Source: Myxococcota bacterium
GTDB lineage: Bacteria; Myxococcota_A; UBA9160; UBA4427
DNA length: 64,000 bases
Assembly: GCA_029243605.1 (NCBI GenBank)
Contig: JAQWRT010000051.1
Span: forward strand, 62,001-126,000
Direction: 5' to 3'
Both the position numbers and the translations under genes were made by a program. This document shows, one piece after another, positions 54,793-63,760 of the stretch. Below the pieces are notes generated by a model that was not told the DNA's origin, did not search any database, and saw only the letters and a list, made by a program, of their open reading frames with translations. Position 1 is the first letter of the stretch. Each line of letters begins with the position of its first letter.

Positions 54793-57555
54793 ATGGACAC
54801 GCTTGCCCAACCCCGTTATCGAGAGTATCGGGCGCAGGTCGAGGGCGAACTCCTCGCCCCGGCTTTGCGCAACGCGATCCTGATTTTTTTCCTGCTCCAG
54901 ACCTTCGTCTTCATTCCGGCGGATTGGCTGCTGCATCCCGACGATTTCGCTTTTTTCCTCGGCTCCCGTCTTACGATGAACTTCCTGCTCTGGGTCATCT
55001 ACTCCTGGGCGGCCCTTCGCTGGCCGGTCGCCTCGGTGGCCGCGGTGTGTGGGCTGGGTTCGCTCCTCTTCATGACGATGGTCATCCAGACCGGCGGTGT
55101 GACCAGCGGTTATTACGTGGGCATGATTCTGCTGGTTGTGGGCATGGGCGTGATCACTCCGATGGACGCCCGGCAATCCGCGGGCATCGGCGCGATGATG
55201 TTCGCGAGTTATGCAGCGTTGCCGCTCTATACCTCTGCCGCCGTGCCCTGGGGCACCTTTGGCGAGAACCTTTTCTTTCTCGGGGCCGCCTGCGCCGAGG
55301 CCTGCTGGGCCGCCATGCACATGGACCGCATGCGCTACGCGGATTATTGCCAGAAGCGGGCGCTCGAAGAGGCCCGAGATGAACTCGCCCAACTCGATCG
55401 AGCCAAGTCGCGGTTCAGTGCAAACGTTCACCACGAACTGCGGACTCCGCTGACCTTGATCCTCGCCCCTCTGGATGCCCTGAGAACGGGCGAATTCGGG
55501 AGGCTCCCCGTCGAGGTTCAGAAGACGGTGGACATGATGCTCAGTAACGGTCGTCGGCTCCACAGGATGATCAATAATCTGCTGGATCTTGCCAAACTCG
55601 AGAACGAGCAGTTTACCATTCAACGCCAGCCCTTTGAGATCGGTCCCATGGTGGGTGAATTGCTTTCCAGCGCTCGGCCCCTGGCGGATCGCAAGGGGAT
55701 CGAGCTCAGTATGGAGGGCTTCGATTCACTGCCGGAAATCAACGCCGACGCCGCCGCCATCGACAAGGTTTTGGTGAACCTCCTAGGCAATGCTCTGAAA
55801 TTCACCGAGGCTCAGGGGCGGGTCAAGATTTCTGCGCGAGCTGACTCGGCCGGAATCAAGGTGTCGGTTGCGGATACCGGGGTCGGTATTCCCGAGGCCA
55901 AGCTCTCGGGGGTTTTTGACCGTTTCGCGCAGGTGGATGACTCAGCGACCCGTCGTCACGAAGGCACGGGAATTGGCCTGGCACTGACCCGAGAGATGGT
56001 CGAGCTCCATGGCGGACGAATTTGGGCGGCCAGCGCCGGGGCCGGGCAGGGAACGACGATTCACTTCGAACTGCCTTTGGGCGAACCCGATGCCGGGCTC
56101 GACGAGGAGATCCTTCGCGATGACCGGGGCGACACCGCACATCTGAAAGATTCGCCCGCTCTCTTGGCCCGGCAATCCGAGCCGGCTTCTCCGACCCGCG
56201 CGCTGCCCGATATCGATCGCTCGCTCCTTCGCTGGGCCGACCAGGAGGAGGAGTCGGAGGGAAGCGAGAGCAGGGTGCCGGCGCTTCCTGGGGCTTCAGC
56301 GAGTCGGGGTCAGGTACTGATCGCCGAGGACAACCCGGATATGCGCTCACTGCTCGCCGCTCTGGTTGGCCGGGAGTTTGAGGTCCGCACAGCGCGCAAC
56401 GGGAGAGAAGCGCTCGAAGCGGTGCGCGAGTCGCCGCCCGATCTCGTTCTCTCGGATGTGATGATGCCCGAGGTTTCCGGCCTTGAGCTTTGCCAAGCCA
56501 TCAAGAGCGACCCGGAGCTGCGCCGAATTCCCGTAGTGCTTGTCACATCCAAGGCCGAGCGCGATATGAAGATCGAAGGCCTTGAGATTGGGGCCGACGA
56601 TTATGTGACGAAACCCTTTCATCCCCGGGAGCTTCTGGCCCGGGTGCGGTCCCTCGTTCGCGTGACCAGCCTCCAACGCGAGCTCGCCCATCGAAACGGC
56701 GAGCTCGAATCGACATTGGGTGAGTTGAAGCAGGCCGAAGTTCAACTGGTTCAGTCCGAGCGCCTTGCGGCGGTGGGCGAGTTGGCCGCGGGTCTGGCGC
56801 ACGAAGTCAATAACCCAGTCAATTTCGCTCTCAATGCGGTCCGAGCCCTGGAAGTCACGGTGCGCGAATTGAGGGAGTTTGCCGAGGGGATGATGTCGCT
56901 GGATGCATCGGACGCCAGCGAACTCGCTCGCCGTCTGGAAGAGTTTCAGCGGGATATGGGCGGACAACACGCCGGCGAATTGGCCGAGACTGTTTTGGAG
57001 TTGTCGGGAATTGTAGGCGAGGGGCTCAAGCGCACTTCTGCCCTGGTGGGCGATCTACGCGAATTTGCTCGTCCCGGGAGCCGAGGGGAGACCCAGACGG
57101 ACGTCAATGTCGAGGCTGGCCTGGGTTCGACCTTGACCCTTATCGGCCATGCCATCGCTGCTGCCGATGCCCAACTCGACGTTCAGATCGAGCCCGGATT
57201 GCCGGGACTGGCGGGAGATCCGGGAGGGTTGAATCAGGTCTACCTCAACCTCCTCAAAAACGCCGTCGAAGCCCTCGGGCCCAGGGGGGGAACGATTCGC
57301 GTGAGGGCGGCTCGAGAGGCGGAGTACGTTTCGATCCGTATCGGCGACGACGGCCAGGGAATTGCTCCCGAGATCAGGGAGCGGCTCTTCGAACCCTTCT
57401 TTACCACGAAGGACACGGCGGGAGGAACCGGGCTGGGGCTCGCGATTTGCAAGCGCATCGTGGATGACCACGGGGGAACCCTGACCCTGGAGAGTGAGGA
57501 GGGGCGGGGCGCTGAATTCATCGTTCGCCTGCCGATCCCGGAGGCCCCGGAATGA
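54793..57555 (+). CDS. hybrid sensor histidine kinase with two kinase modules and a receiver
   Basis: The 920-residue protein has five or six membrane segments (about 26-176), then HisKA and ATPase 1 (ANVHHELRTPL, H214; ATP motifs NLLGNALKF, DTGVGIP, GTGIGLAL), a receiver domain (LIAEDNPDMR, acceptor D555, K607), then a second HisKA/ATPase (AGLAHEVNNPVNFAL, H670; NLLKNAVEAL, GGTGLGLAI). Two complete kinase modules around one receiver suggest a phosphorelay within the protein or signal integration. The first H-box reads VHHELRTP. It is followed by a SixA-like phosphatase gene. Stimulus and partner regulator are unknown; no response-regulator or HPt gene is near. Confidence 0.9.
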   Translation: MDTLAQPRYREYRAQVEGELLAPALRNAILIFFLLQTFVFIPADWLLHPDDFAFFLGSRLTMNFLLWVIYSWAALRWPVASVAAVCGLGSLLFMTMVIQTGGVTSGYYVGMILLVVGMGVITPMDARQSAGIGAMMFASYAALPLYTSAAVPWGTFGENLFFLGAACAEACWAAMHMDRMRYADYCQKRALEEARDELAQLDRAKSRFSANVHHELRTPLTLILAPLDALRTGEFGRLPVEVQKTVDMMLSNGRRLHRMINNLLDLAKLENEQFTIQRQPFEIGPMVGELLSSARPLADRKGIELSMEGFDSLPEINADAAAIDKVLVNLLGNALKFTEAQGRVKISARADSAGIKVSVADTGVGIPEAKLSGVFDRFAQVDDSATRRHEGTGIGLALTREMVELHGGRIWAASAGAGQGTTIHFELPLGEPDAGLDEEILRDDRGDTAHLKDSPALLARQSEPASPTRALPDIDRSLLRWADQEEESEGSESRVPALPGASASRGQVLIAEDNPDMRSLLAALVGREFEVRTARNGREALEAVRESPPDLVLSDVMMPEVSGLELCQAIKSDPELRRIPVVLVTSKAERDMKIEGLEIGADDYVTKPFHPRELLARVRSLVRVTSLQRELAHRNGELESTLGELKQAEVQLVQSERLAAVGELAAGLAHEVNNPVNFALNAVRALEVTVRELREFAEGMMSLDASDASELARRLEEFQRDMGGQHAGELAETVLELSGIVGEGLKRTSALVGDLREFARPGSRGETQTDVNVEAGLGSTLTLIGHAIAAADAQLDVQIEPGLPGLAGDPGGLNQVYLNLLKNAVEALGPRGGTIRVRAAREAEYVSIRIGDDGQGIAPEIRERLFEPFFTTKDTAGGTGLGLAICKRIVDDHGGTLTLESEEGRGAEFIVRLPIPEAPE

Positions 57556-57744
57556 GTAGCGATTCCAAGGAAACGGTGGAGCTGTCGCCGAGTGTCGCTA
57601 AACTCTCCATGGCTCCCCAGTTGAGCGGCGCGGATATATGCGTACATGGCCTAAAAAAGCACTGCAAACCACGGCGCCCTGGGGTGGGCCCGCCGGTCGC
57701 TCGAAGCGCGAGCAGGGGGTTCTCTTGAGTCGGTCGAGGTCTCG

Positions 57745-58254
57745 ATGAAGACTCGTATGCTGACCTTGATTCGGCATGCTGAAGCCGGGTCGCTCCATGG
57801 ATCCCGGATCGCGGATCACAATCGCCCGCTGACCGAGAGGGGCCGAAAAGACGCGCGCCAGCTTGCCACTCGCCTGCAGGCAGCGGGCTTTTTGCCCGAT
57901 TCGATGTGGACGAGTGACGCCGAGCGGGCGGAGACGACAGCCAGGCTGATCCAGGCAGGGATCGGGCTGTCGGATGCGGCGGTGGCCGTTCGAGCGGGCC
58001 TTTATCTGGCCCACACGAAAACCCTCGTCGATCTCATTGGGCATGCTGGCGATGATATTTCCTCGCTCGCTGTGGTCGGTCATAACCCCGGTTTGAGCGA
58101 TCTTTGGGATTGGCTTTGCGACAAGCCGGGCCTTGGGCTCCCCACCTGCGGGATCGTCTGCCTGGAACTCGGCATCTCGCGCTGGAGCGATCTCCATCAG
58201 GGCTGTGCAAATCTCCGAGATTTCGGGACTCCCGCCCTGACCTTCGCGTCCTGA
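57745..58254 (+). CDS. sixA: SixA-like phosphohistidine phosphatase
   Basis: The 169-residue protein has LTLIRHAEAG (catalytic H11) and SSLAVVGHNPGLSDL (H113), the two-His centre of the SixA branch of the histidine phosphatases, and the NRPLTERGRKDARQLA segment; the length is in the SixA range. In E. coli SixA removes phosphate from the HPt domain of ArcB and PtsN-type phosphorelays. The gene follows a hybrid kinase by 189 bp on the same strand, an arrangement that suggests it resets a phosphorelay. The stop codon lies inside the tandem repeat at 58235-58300. Confidence 0.85.
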   Translation: MKTRMLTLIRHAEAGSLHGSRIADHNRPLTERGRKDARQLATRLQAAGFLPDSMWTSDAERAETTARLIQAGIGLSDAAVAVRAGLYLAHTKTLVDLIGHAGDDISSLAVVGHNPGLSDLWDWLCDKPGLGLPTCGIVCLELGISRWSDLHQGCANLRDFGTPALTFAS

Positions 58255-58300
58255 CCTTCGTGCCCTGACCTTCGTGCCCTGACCTTCGCGCCCTGACCCC
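58235..58300. repeat. 14-bp tandem repeat, 4.7 copies, at the end of the sixA gene
   Basis: Four 14-base units of the form [CT]CCTGACCTTCG[CT]G start at 58235, 58249, 58263 and 58277, followed by ten bases of a fifth. The first unit and the stop codon TGA (58252-58254) belong to the sixA-like gene, so copy number could alter its C-terminus. The array lies 120 bases before the next gene and contains no T-run. Confidence 0.9.
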
Positions 58301-58420
58301 GGGTTCATTCCCAAGCCTGGCTCGTTTCAGCTCCTGAGTTGGCGATCCAGCCACCGATCGGCTTTCCTCCTGCTCCTGGCTTGGGGTATACCGCCCGGGT
58401 ACTTTGATGGAGGGGAAGGC

Positions 58421-59011
58421 TTGTCTTCTGTGGTGGAGTTTTTCTACGATTACGGCAGCCCCTACAGCTATATCGCCAACTCCCAACTATCCGGGTTGAT
58501 CGAGAGAACGGGCTGTACGATCCGCTATCGGCCCATGCTCCTCGGGGGCGTCTTCAAGGCCACCGGAAACCACTCGCCCGCCGAGGAGGCCGTGGAGGCG
58601 AAGCGCCGGTATTTCGGAAGCGAGATGAAGCGATGGGTCGACTATCTGGGGTTGAGTCTCCGGAGCAACCCGCATTTTCCGGTCAACACTCTCCTTCTCA
58701 TGCGCTGCGCCCACGCCGCTATGGCCCGGGGCGAGTTTGAAACCTTTCATAGGGCGGCATTCTCCGCGCTCTGGGAGCAGGAGAAGAACCTGGCCGACCC
58801 CAGCGTCCTCGGGGAGGTGCTCTCCGGGGCAGGCCTCGAGCCGGGAAGCTTGTTGGAGAATGCCTCGGACCCCGAGGTCAAGGGAGCTTTGCGGGAAACC
58901 ACCGAGGAAGCCGTGGCCCGAGGTGTTTTTGGCGCGCCTTCTTTTTTCGTCGACGGGGAACTCTTCTTCGGCAATGATCGCCTGGGTTTCGTCGAGCGCG
59001 CTCTAAACTAG
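58421..59011 (+). CDS. 2-hydroxychromene-2-carboxylate isomerase-like (DsbA-family, GST-kappa fold)
   Basis: The 196-residue protein matches the DsbA-family 2-hydroxychromene-2-carboxylate isomerase group: VEFFYDYGSPYSYIA with a Ser (S13) in place of the CxxC of DsbA, FKATGNHSP, HFPVNTLLLMRCAHAA and the C-terminal GVFGAPSFFVDGELFFGNDRL. The enzyme uses glutathione in naphthalene degradation, but homologues occur in many lipid and aromatic degraders. Neighbours here give no naphthalene genes, so the substrate may differ. The TTG at 58421 has GGAGGGGAAGG about 5-15 bases upstream. Confidence 0.85.
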   Translation: MSSVVEFFYDYGSPYSYIANSQLSGLIERTGCTIRYRPMLLGGVFKATGNHSPAEEAVEAKRRYFGSEMKRWVDYLGLSLRSNPHFPVNTLLLMRCAHAAMARGEFETFHRAAFSALWEQEKNLADPSVLGEVLSGAGLEPGSLLENASDPEVKGALRETTEEAVARGVFGAPSFFVDGELFFGNDRLGFVERALN

Positions 59012-59035
59012 GGGAGACCCGCCGGGCTGCTTGTC

Positions 59036-60241
59036 ATGTCAATCAGCCCTCTCGCCCCTCATTCAGTTGAAAGGATCCGCTTCGTGACCCAAGCCGAAGT
59101 CTACGAGTTCGATAATGCTCCTCTTCTGTCGGCGGCCCGCACGGCCACCGGGCTCGAGAATTTCGGCGATCCCCCCTTTGAGGAGGGTTTGGCGGCGCTT
59201 TGCCAAATGCTCGACACCACTGCGGGTCTCGATGAAAGAGGCCGCCGCTCGAATTGGAAACGCCTGGTTCGGCTGCTGGCTACCCGTCTCCGGGTGGAGG
59301 CCGCCTTTGGTGCACATCCGGAGATTCGTGAACGCGAAATTCGCCGGCCGATGTTCTTGACGGGCCTGCCGCGAACGGGGACCTCGGCGACCTTCAATCT
59401 ACTCGGTCAGGATCCGGCGGCTCGACCCCTGCTGCTCTGGGAGGGCACCTTCCCGGAGCCCCTGGACGGGCTGCCTGAGGGAGCAGAGGACCCCCGTCAT
59501 AAGGCCATGAAGGAAACTTTTGCCAAGTTGCGCGAGCGAAACCCCGATTTTACTCGGATTCATTTCGCCGACGCAGATACGCCCGAAGAGTGCGTGATCC
59601 CCATGGCCATCACGTTCGAGAACGTCCAGCAGGGCATCGAAGTCCTGATGGAGCCCTATGCCTCATTTTTTCGAGACGCGGACCTGCGCCCTCAATACGT
59701 TTATTACAGGGATCTCCTCAAGATGGTCGACTGGCAGCGTCCGGGTGAGCGCTGGTTGCTCAAGTCCCCGGCACACCTCTGGGCGCTGGATGCGATCGTC
59801 GAGACTTTTCCCGACTGTTGCATTGTTCTCACCCACCGCGATCCCCTGGAGGCCATTGCCTCCTATTGCAGCATGATGGAGACGCTGCTCGAGAGTCAGG
59901 GATTTTCGCCCCAGCCCGATTTGGGGAAGACCGTTCTAGATTTTTGTGCCACTTCCCTCGAGCGGGGCTATTCGGTGCGCGATCAGTCCGATCCTCGGCG
60001 CTTCATCGATATTCGCTTCGCAGATTTCGTTGACGACTCCATGAGCGTGATCCACAAAATCTACAATCATTTCGAGCTCGGCCTAGATTCGTCCGCCGAG
60101 AGTTCCATGGCGGACTACCTCGCCGCCAACCCGAAAGGCAAACACGGGGCTCACGAATACGACCTCGGGCGCTACGGCCTGACCCAGGCGGATATTCAGG
60201 CGCGCCTGGGTTGGTATATCGATCGTTTCGAACTGGGCTAG
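59036..60241 (+). CDS. PAPS-type sulfotransferase
   Basis: The 401-residue protein belongs to the sulfotransferase family. The 5'-phosphosulfate loop is FLTGLPRTGTSATFNLL (109-125), and the 3'-phosphate-binding part is HRDPLEAIASYCSMM, with GERWLLKSPAHLWALDAI between. The acceptor could be a lipid, sterol, sugar or peptide. The ATG at 59036 gives a 16-residue extension before a GTG at 59084 that has AAGGA eight bases upstream; the GTG may be the true start. The enzyme needs PAPS; no cysN/cysC is in the window. Confidence 0.83.
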   Translation: MSISPLAPHSVERIRFVTQAEVYEFDNAPLLSAARTATGLENFGDPPFEEGLAALCQMLDTTAGLDERGRRSNWKRLVRLLATRLRVEAAFGAHPEIREREIRRPMFLTGLPRTGTSATFNLLGQDPAARPLLLWEGTFPEPLDGLPEGAEDPRHKAMKETFAKLRERNPDFTRIHFADADTPEECVIPMAITFENVQQGIEVLMEPYASFFRDADLRPQYVYYRDLLKMVDWQRPGERWLLKSPAHLWALDAIVETFPDCCIVLTHRDPLEAIASYCSMMETLLESQGFSPQPDLGKTVLDFCATSLERGYSVRDQSDPRRFIDIRFADFVDDSMSVIHKIYNHFELGLDSSAESSMADYLAANPKGKHGAHEYDLGRYGLTQADIQARLGWYIDRFELG

Positions 60242-60315
60242 GCGCTCTCAGCAAATAGAGTTATTCGGGCTCGGTCTCGGGACCCGAGATCCCCAGCAAT
60301 CACCAGAATTGGCTC

Positions 60316-61215
60316 GTGGGTGGTGGGCTCGGCGGTTCAGTCGTTCTAGTATCTGGCCCAGTGGGAACGCTTCTCCTCATCCTCGCAGCTCTCATCGTTT
60401 GGCTCCTGATCCGGGTCCAGCCGCTTTTGGGGAAGCCCCATCTCGAGCGCCTCGACCGTTTTCACTCCTCTCTGGCGGCGGACAGAGAGAAAGTGGTGAT
60501 TTGCCTGGGAGATAGCCTTACCCACGGCAACGCGAGCTTCGACTACGTTCACGCCCTTGCGCTTCGACTCGAGCCCTGGGGCTATACGATCCTCAACGCC
60601 GGGGTCAACGGCGAGCTGGCCTGGAATCTTCTGCAGCGCGCCGAGGATGTTGTTTCGGTAGAGCCGGCATTTGTTGTTCTCCTGGTGGGAACCAACGATG
60701 CGCGGGGGAGCGAGGACGAGCGGGCCGGGGCGAGATACGTCCGGAGACAGGCGCTGCCCCAAGCGCCCGATGAGGACTTCTTCTTCGATAATTATCGTCT
60801 TCTCCTCGACAAGTTGGAGACCAGCGAGACCGCCCGTACGGTTCTCGTCACCTTGCCTCCCCTCGGCGAGCGAAGGGGAGAGCCGATCGATGAGGTTCTC
60901 GACAGGTTCAACGAATTCATCGAAAACGAAGCCCAGGAACGGGAGATGGCGTGCCTGCCGCTTGGCCGGGTGCTCCACGAGCGGCTGCTCTCGGATGCCT
61001 TCGAGGATACGCCGGCCTACGAGGCCCAGGGGGCCGAGCGATTGGTGCTGAAATCCCTCTTTCGCCATTACCTTCTGGGTTGGAGTTGGGACCGGATTTC
61101 GAGTCATTTCCAGATGAAGCTGCTCACCGACATGATTCACCTCAACGAGGCTTCGGGGTCGACCCTGGTCGATCTCATCGAAGCCGAAATCAAGGTGGAG
61201 TCCGAGTCGGAGTAG
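60316..61215 (+). CDS. membrane-anchored SGNH/GDSL hydrolase
   Basis: The 299-residue protein has one N-terminal membrane anchor (VGTLLLILAALIVWLLIRV, about 16-34) and a GDSL-family SGNH hydrolase domain: LGDSLTHG (Ser67), NAGVNGE (block II Gly), GTNDARG (Asn) and TDMIHLNEASG with the catalytic Asp and His near residue 270. Such enzymes are esterases or acetyl-esterases; with the anchor it would face the periplasm or stay at the membrane. The GTG at 60316 is uncertain; GTG 60361 is another option. Downstream lie two acyl-CoA dehydrogenases after 161 bp. Confidence 0.82.
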   Translation: MGGGLGGSVVLVSGPVGTLLLILAALIVWLLIRVQPLLGKPHLERLDRFHSSLAADREKVVICLGDSLTHGNASFDYVHALALRLEPWGYTILNAGVNGELAWNLLQRAEDVVSVEPAFVVLLVGTNDARGSEDERAGARYVRRQALPQAPDEDFFFDNYRLLLDKLETSETARTVLVTLPPLGERRGEPIDEVLDRFNEFIENEAQEREMACLPLGRVLHERLLSDAFEDTPAYEAQGAERLVLKSLFRHYLLGWSWDRISSHFQMKLLTDMIHLNEASGSTLVDLIEAEIKVESESE

Positions 61216-61376
61216 CGAAGTCCGGCGGCTCTGCTCCCGAACCACTTTTTAAAGTCGGTGGAGCACGCCCCCGGCAGAGATTTTGGCCCTTGGGGCCATG
61301 CTTTACATTCGCTTGTCCAGTTCTAGAATGAACGGGCTAGATCAGGCAGGGTGGCGTCCCGAAACCAGGGGGAAGT

Positions 61377-62552
61377 ATGGAACTCGATTTTACGACCGAG
61401 CAGAAGAAGTTTCGCGACGAATTGCGAATCTATTTCAATGAAATGATGAGCGACGAGCTCGTCGCCGAGCTTCGGAGCGACGGCGAAGGCGGCGGACCGC
61501 TCTTTCGCGCTGCGATGAAGCAGATGGGGCGGGATGGGCTCCTGGGTGTCGGTTGGCCCGAAGAGTATGGCGGTCAAGGCCGCACGCCCATGGAGCAATT
61601 CATTTTTGCCGACGAGGTGCAGACCGCGGGCTTCCCCTTGCCATTTCTCACTTTGAACACCGTGGGTCCCACGATCATGCACTATGGCACCGAAGAGCAG
61701 AAGTCCGAGATCTTGCCGAAGGTTCTGGCGGGAGAAATCTTTTTTGCCATCGGTTACTCCGAGCCGGGAGCGGGGACCGATCTGGGTTCTCTTCAGACAT
61801 CTGCCAGGCTCGAAGGCGACGAGTGGGTGATCAATGGCCAGAAGATGTGGACGAGTCTGGCGGGCTATTCCGACTTTATCTGGCTCGCGGCCCGAACCGA
61901 CCCCGAGGCGCCCAAGCATCGCGGCCTCTCGATGTTTCTCGTGCCGACAACGAGTGATGGTTATTCGCGCCAGAAAATAATGACCGTCGGCGGAGTGACG
62001 ACAAATGCGACTTTCTACGACGATGTTCGGGTTCCTGCCGACGCATTGATAGGCGGTGAGAATAACGGTTGGTCCCTGATCACCGGGCAGTTGAATCATG
62101 AGAGAATCTCGCTGACGAGTGTTGGCCCGATTCGGAGAACCCTGCGCGATGTTGTCGATTGGGCGAGAGAGACGAAAGTCGATGGCGAACGCGTAATCGA
62201 CAAGGCCTGGGTCCGCCAGAACCTTGCGCGTGTTTACGCAAAGGTCCAAGTCGTCCGTCTGATGAATTGGAAACAGGCGTGGGCCGCCCAGAAGGGGAAC
62301 CCTCACCCGGCCGCGGCATCGGCGGTCAAGGTATTCGGGAGTGAGTTGAATATCGAGGCTTACCGGGCGATGATGGAAATCACGAGCAGTCGAGCCAATA
62401 TTGGCGGTGATGATCCGGGTTCGGTCATCCAGGGTCGAATCGAATCGGCCTATCGCAACGGTTTGATCCTGACCTTTGGGGGCGGGACGAACGAAGTTCA
62501 ACGCGACATCATCGCCATGGCCGGAATGGGTCTGCCGCACTACAAGCGTTGA
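61377..62552 (+). CDS. acyl-CoA dehydrogenase, FAD-contact subunit of a second pair
   Basis: The 391-residue protein has the acyl-CoA dehydrogenase plan: LDFTTEQKKFRDEL, VGWPEEYGGQGRT, GYSEPGAGTDLGSLQTSA (barrel motif), NGQKMWTSLA and the C-terminal FGGGTNEVQRDIIA. The C-terminal helical domain is full-length but I cannot see a typical catalytic-Glu segment before GGTNE. The following gene (gap 77 bp) carries the opposite half. It probably desaturates a branched or cyclic acyl-CoA as part of a heteromer. Confidence 0.88.
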   Translation: MELDFTTEQKKFRDELRIYFNEMMSDELVAELRSDGEGGGPLFRAAMKQMGRDGLLGVGWPEEYGGQGRTPMEQFIFADEVQTAGFPLPFLTLNTVGPTIMHYGTEEQKSEILPKVLAGEIFFAIGYSEPGAGTDLGSLQTSARLEGDEWVINGQKMWTSLAGYSDFIWLAARTDPEAPKHRGLSMFLVPTTSDGYSRQKIMTVGGVTTNATFYDDVRVPADALIGGENNGWSLITGQLNHERISLTSVGPIRRTLRDVVDWARETKVDGERVIDKAWVRQNLARVYAKVQVVRLMNWKQAWAAQKGNPHPAAASAVKVFGSELNIEAYRAMMEITSSRANIGGDDPGSVIQGRIESAYRNGLILTFGGGTNEVQRDIIAMAGMGLPHYKR

Positions 62553-62629
62553 CGAAGAGTTGTTGGCGAATAGTGAGGCGCTTGGCGCCTGTTACGAAAA
62601 CTGGAGAAGGCTTTCCCAGGAGAAGATGA

Positions 62630-63760
62630 ATGGATTTTGATTTTGCGGAAGAAGATCGGGAAGTCGCGGAACTGGCGCGAAAAATTCTCGAGGACAAGTT
62701 GGGAAATGAGCGCCTTAAGAAGGTCGAGTCCCAGGCGCTCATGACGGACGAGGAAGCTTGGGGGGCCCTTGCTGAGAGCAATCTTCTGGGAGTTGCGATC
62801 CCCGAGGAATTCGGCGGGATGGACCTGGGCTTTTTCGCGCTCTGTTTGTTGTGTCAGGAGATCGGCCGGAGCGTTGCTCCGGTTCCGGTCTACGCGTCGC
62901 TGGTGCTCGGTGCGTTGCCCTTGGCTCGATTCGGCACGGCGGATCAGAAGCAGGAGTGGCTGCCCAAGGTCGCCACCGGTGAACTGATTCTCACCGCGGC
63001 ATTGGCCGAACTCGATTCGTCTGACCCCAGGGTCCCCAGTACCCGAGCCCAGCGCACCCAAGAGGGGTATCGACTTTCAGGGGAGAAGTCGCTGGTGCCT
63101 GCTGGGGGCCAGGCGAGTCATATTCTGGTTCCCGCGACAACCGACGAGGGCGGGGTGGTGTTGGCATGGGTGAACGCGGAGGCGCCGGGTGTCAGGCGAG
63201 AGAGTCAGACCTCTTCGGATCGTCAGCCCCATGCTTTTCTGGCCCTCGATGGTGTTGAGGTCGCCGAATCGGATCTGCTGGGCGGCGGGGTAGGGCGCGA
63301 GGCCCTTGACTGGCTGGTTGAGCACGCCACTGCGGCGCGTTGTGTCATGCAGTTGGGTGTCTGCGAGCGCGCTCTGGAGATGACGTCGGAGTACGGCCGG
63401 GAGCGCATCCAATTCGACCGTCCCATCGGGAGTTTTCAGGCCTTTCACCAAAGGGCAGCCGACGCGTACATCATGGTTGAAGCTTTGCGCCTCGCGGCTT
63501 GGGAGGCGACCTGGTTGCTTGCCCAAGAGAAGCCGGGGTCGGATGCCGTGGGCGTGGCCAAGTATTGGGCTGCGGAGGGGGGGCAATTTTCTGCGTACGC
63601 CTGCCAGCATCTCCACGGCGGCGTAGGGATCGATGTGGATTATCCCCTTCATCGCCATTTCATCTGGGCGACGCGCATTGAACACGAATTGGGATCAGCA
63701 CCCCATCAATTGGAGCGTCTTGGCTCGCGCATCGCCGAGCATGGGCTTCCCGAGTTCTAG
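62630..63760 (+). CDS. acyl-CoA dehydrogenase-like partner subunit
   Basis: The 376-residue protein has an acyl-CoA dehydrogenase N-terminal domain (MDFDFAEEDREVAELARK, VAIPEEFGGMDLGF) and a divergent barrel (LTAALAELDSSDPR). In the C-terminal domain LHGGVGIDVDYPLHRHF aligns with the YGGxGYxxEY segment, but Asp stands where the catalytic Glu is expected. It has no GGTxE(I/V) motif, unlike its upstream partner, fitting a two-subunit enzyme. It is the last gene of the window; 240 bases follow without a recognisable gene. Confidence 0.85.
   Translation: MDFDFAEEDREVAELARKILEDKLGNERLKKVESQALMTDEEAWGALAESNLLGVAIPEEFGGMDLGFFALCLLCQEIGRSVAPVPVYASLVLGALPLARFGTADQKQEWLPKVATGELILTAALAELDSSDPRVPSTRAQRTQEGYRLSGEKSLVPAGGQASHILVPATTDEGGVVLAWVNAEAPGVRRESQTSSDRQPHAFLALDGVEVAESDLLGGGVGREALDWLVEHATAARCVMQLGVCERALEMTSEYGRERIQFDRPIGSFQAFHQRAADAYIMVEALRLAAWEATWLLAQEKPGSDAVGVAKYWAAEGGQFSAYACQHLHGGVGIDVDYPLHRHFIWATRIEHELGSAPHQLERLGSRIAEHGLPEF

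Noticed and set aside
58235-58300. CRISPR-like array
   Set aside because: The units are 14 bp and directly adjacent with no spacers, and no cas genes are present.
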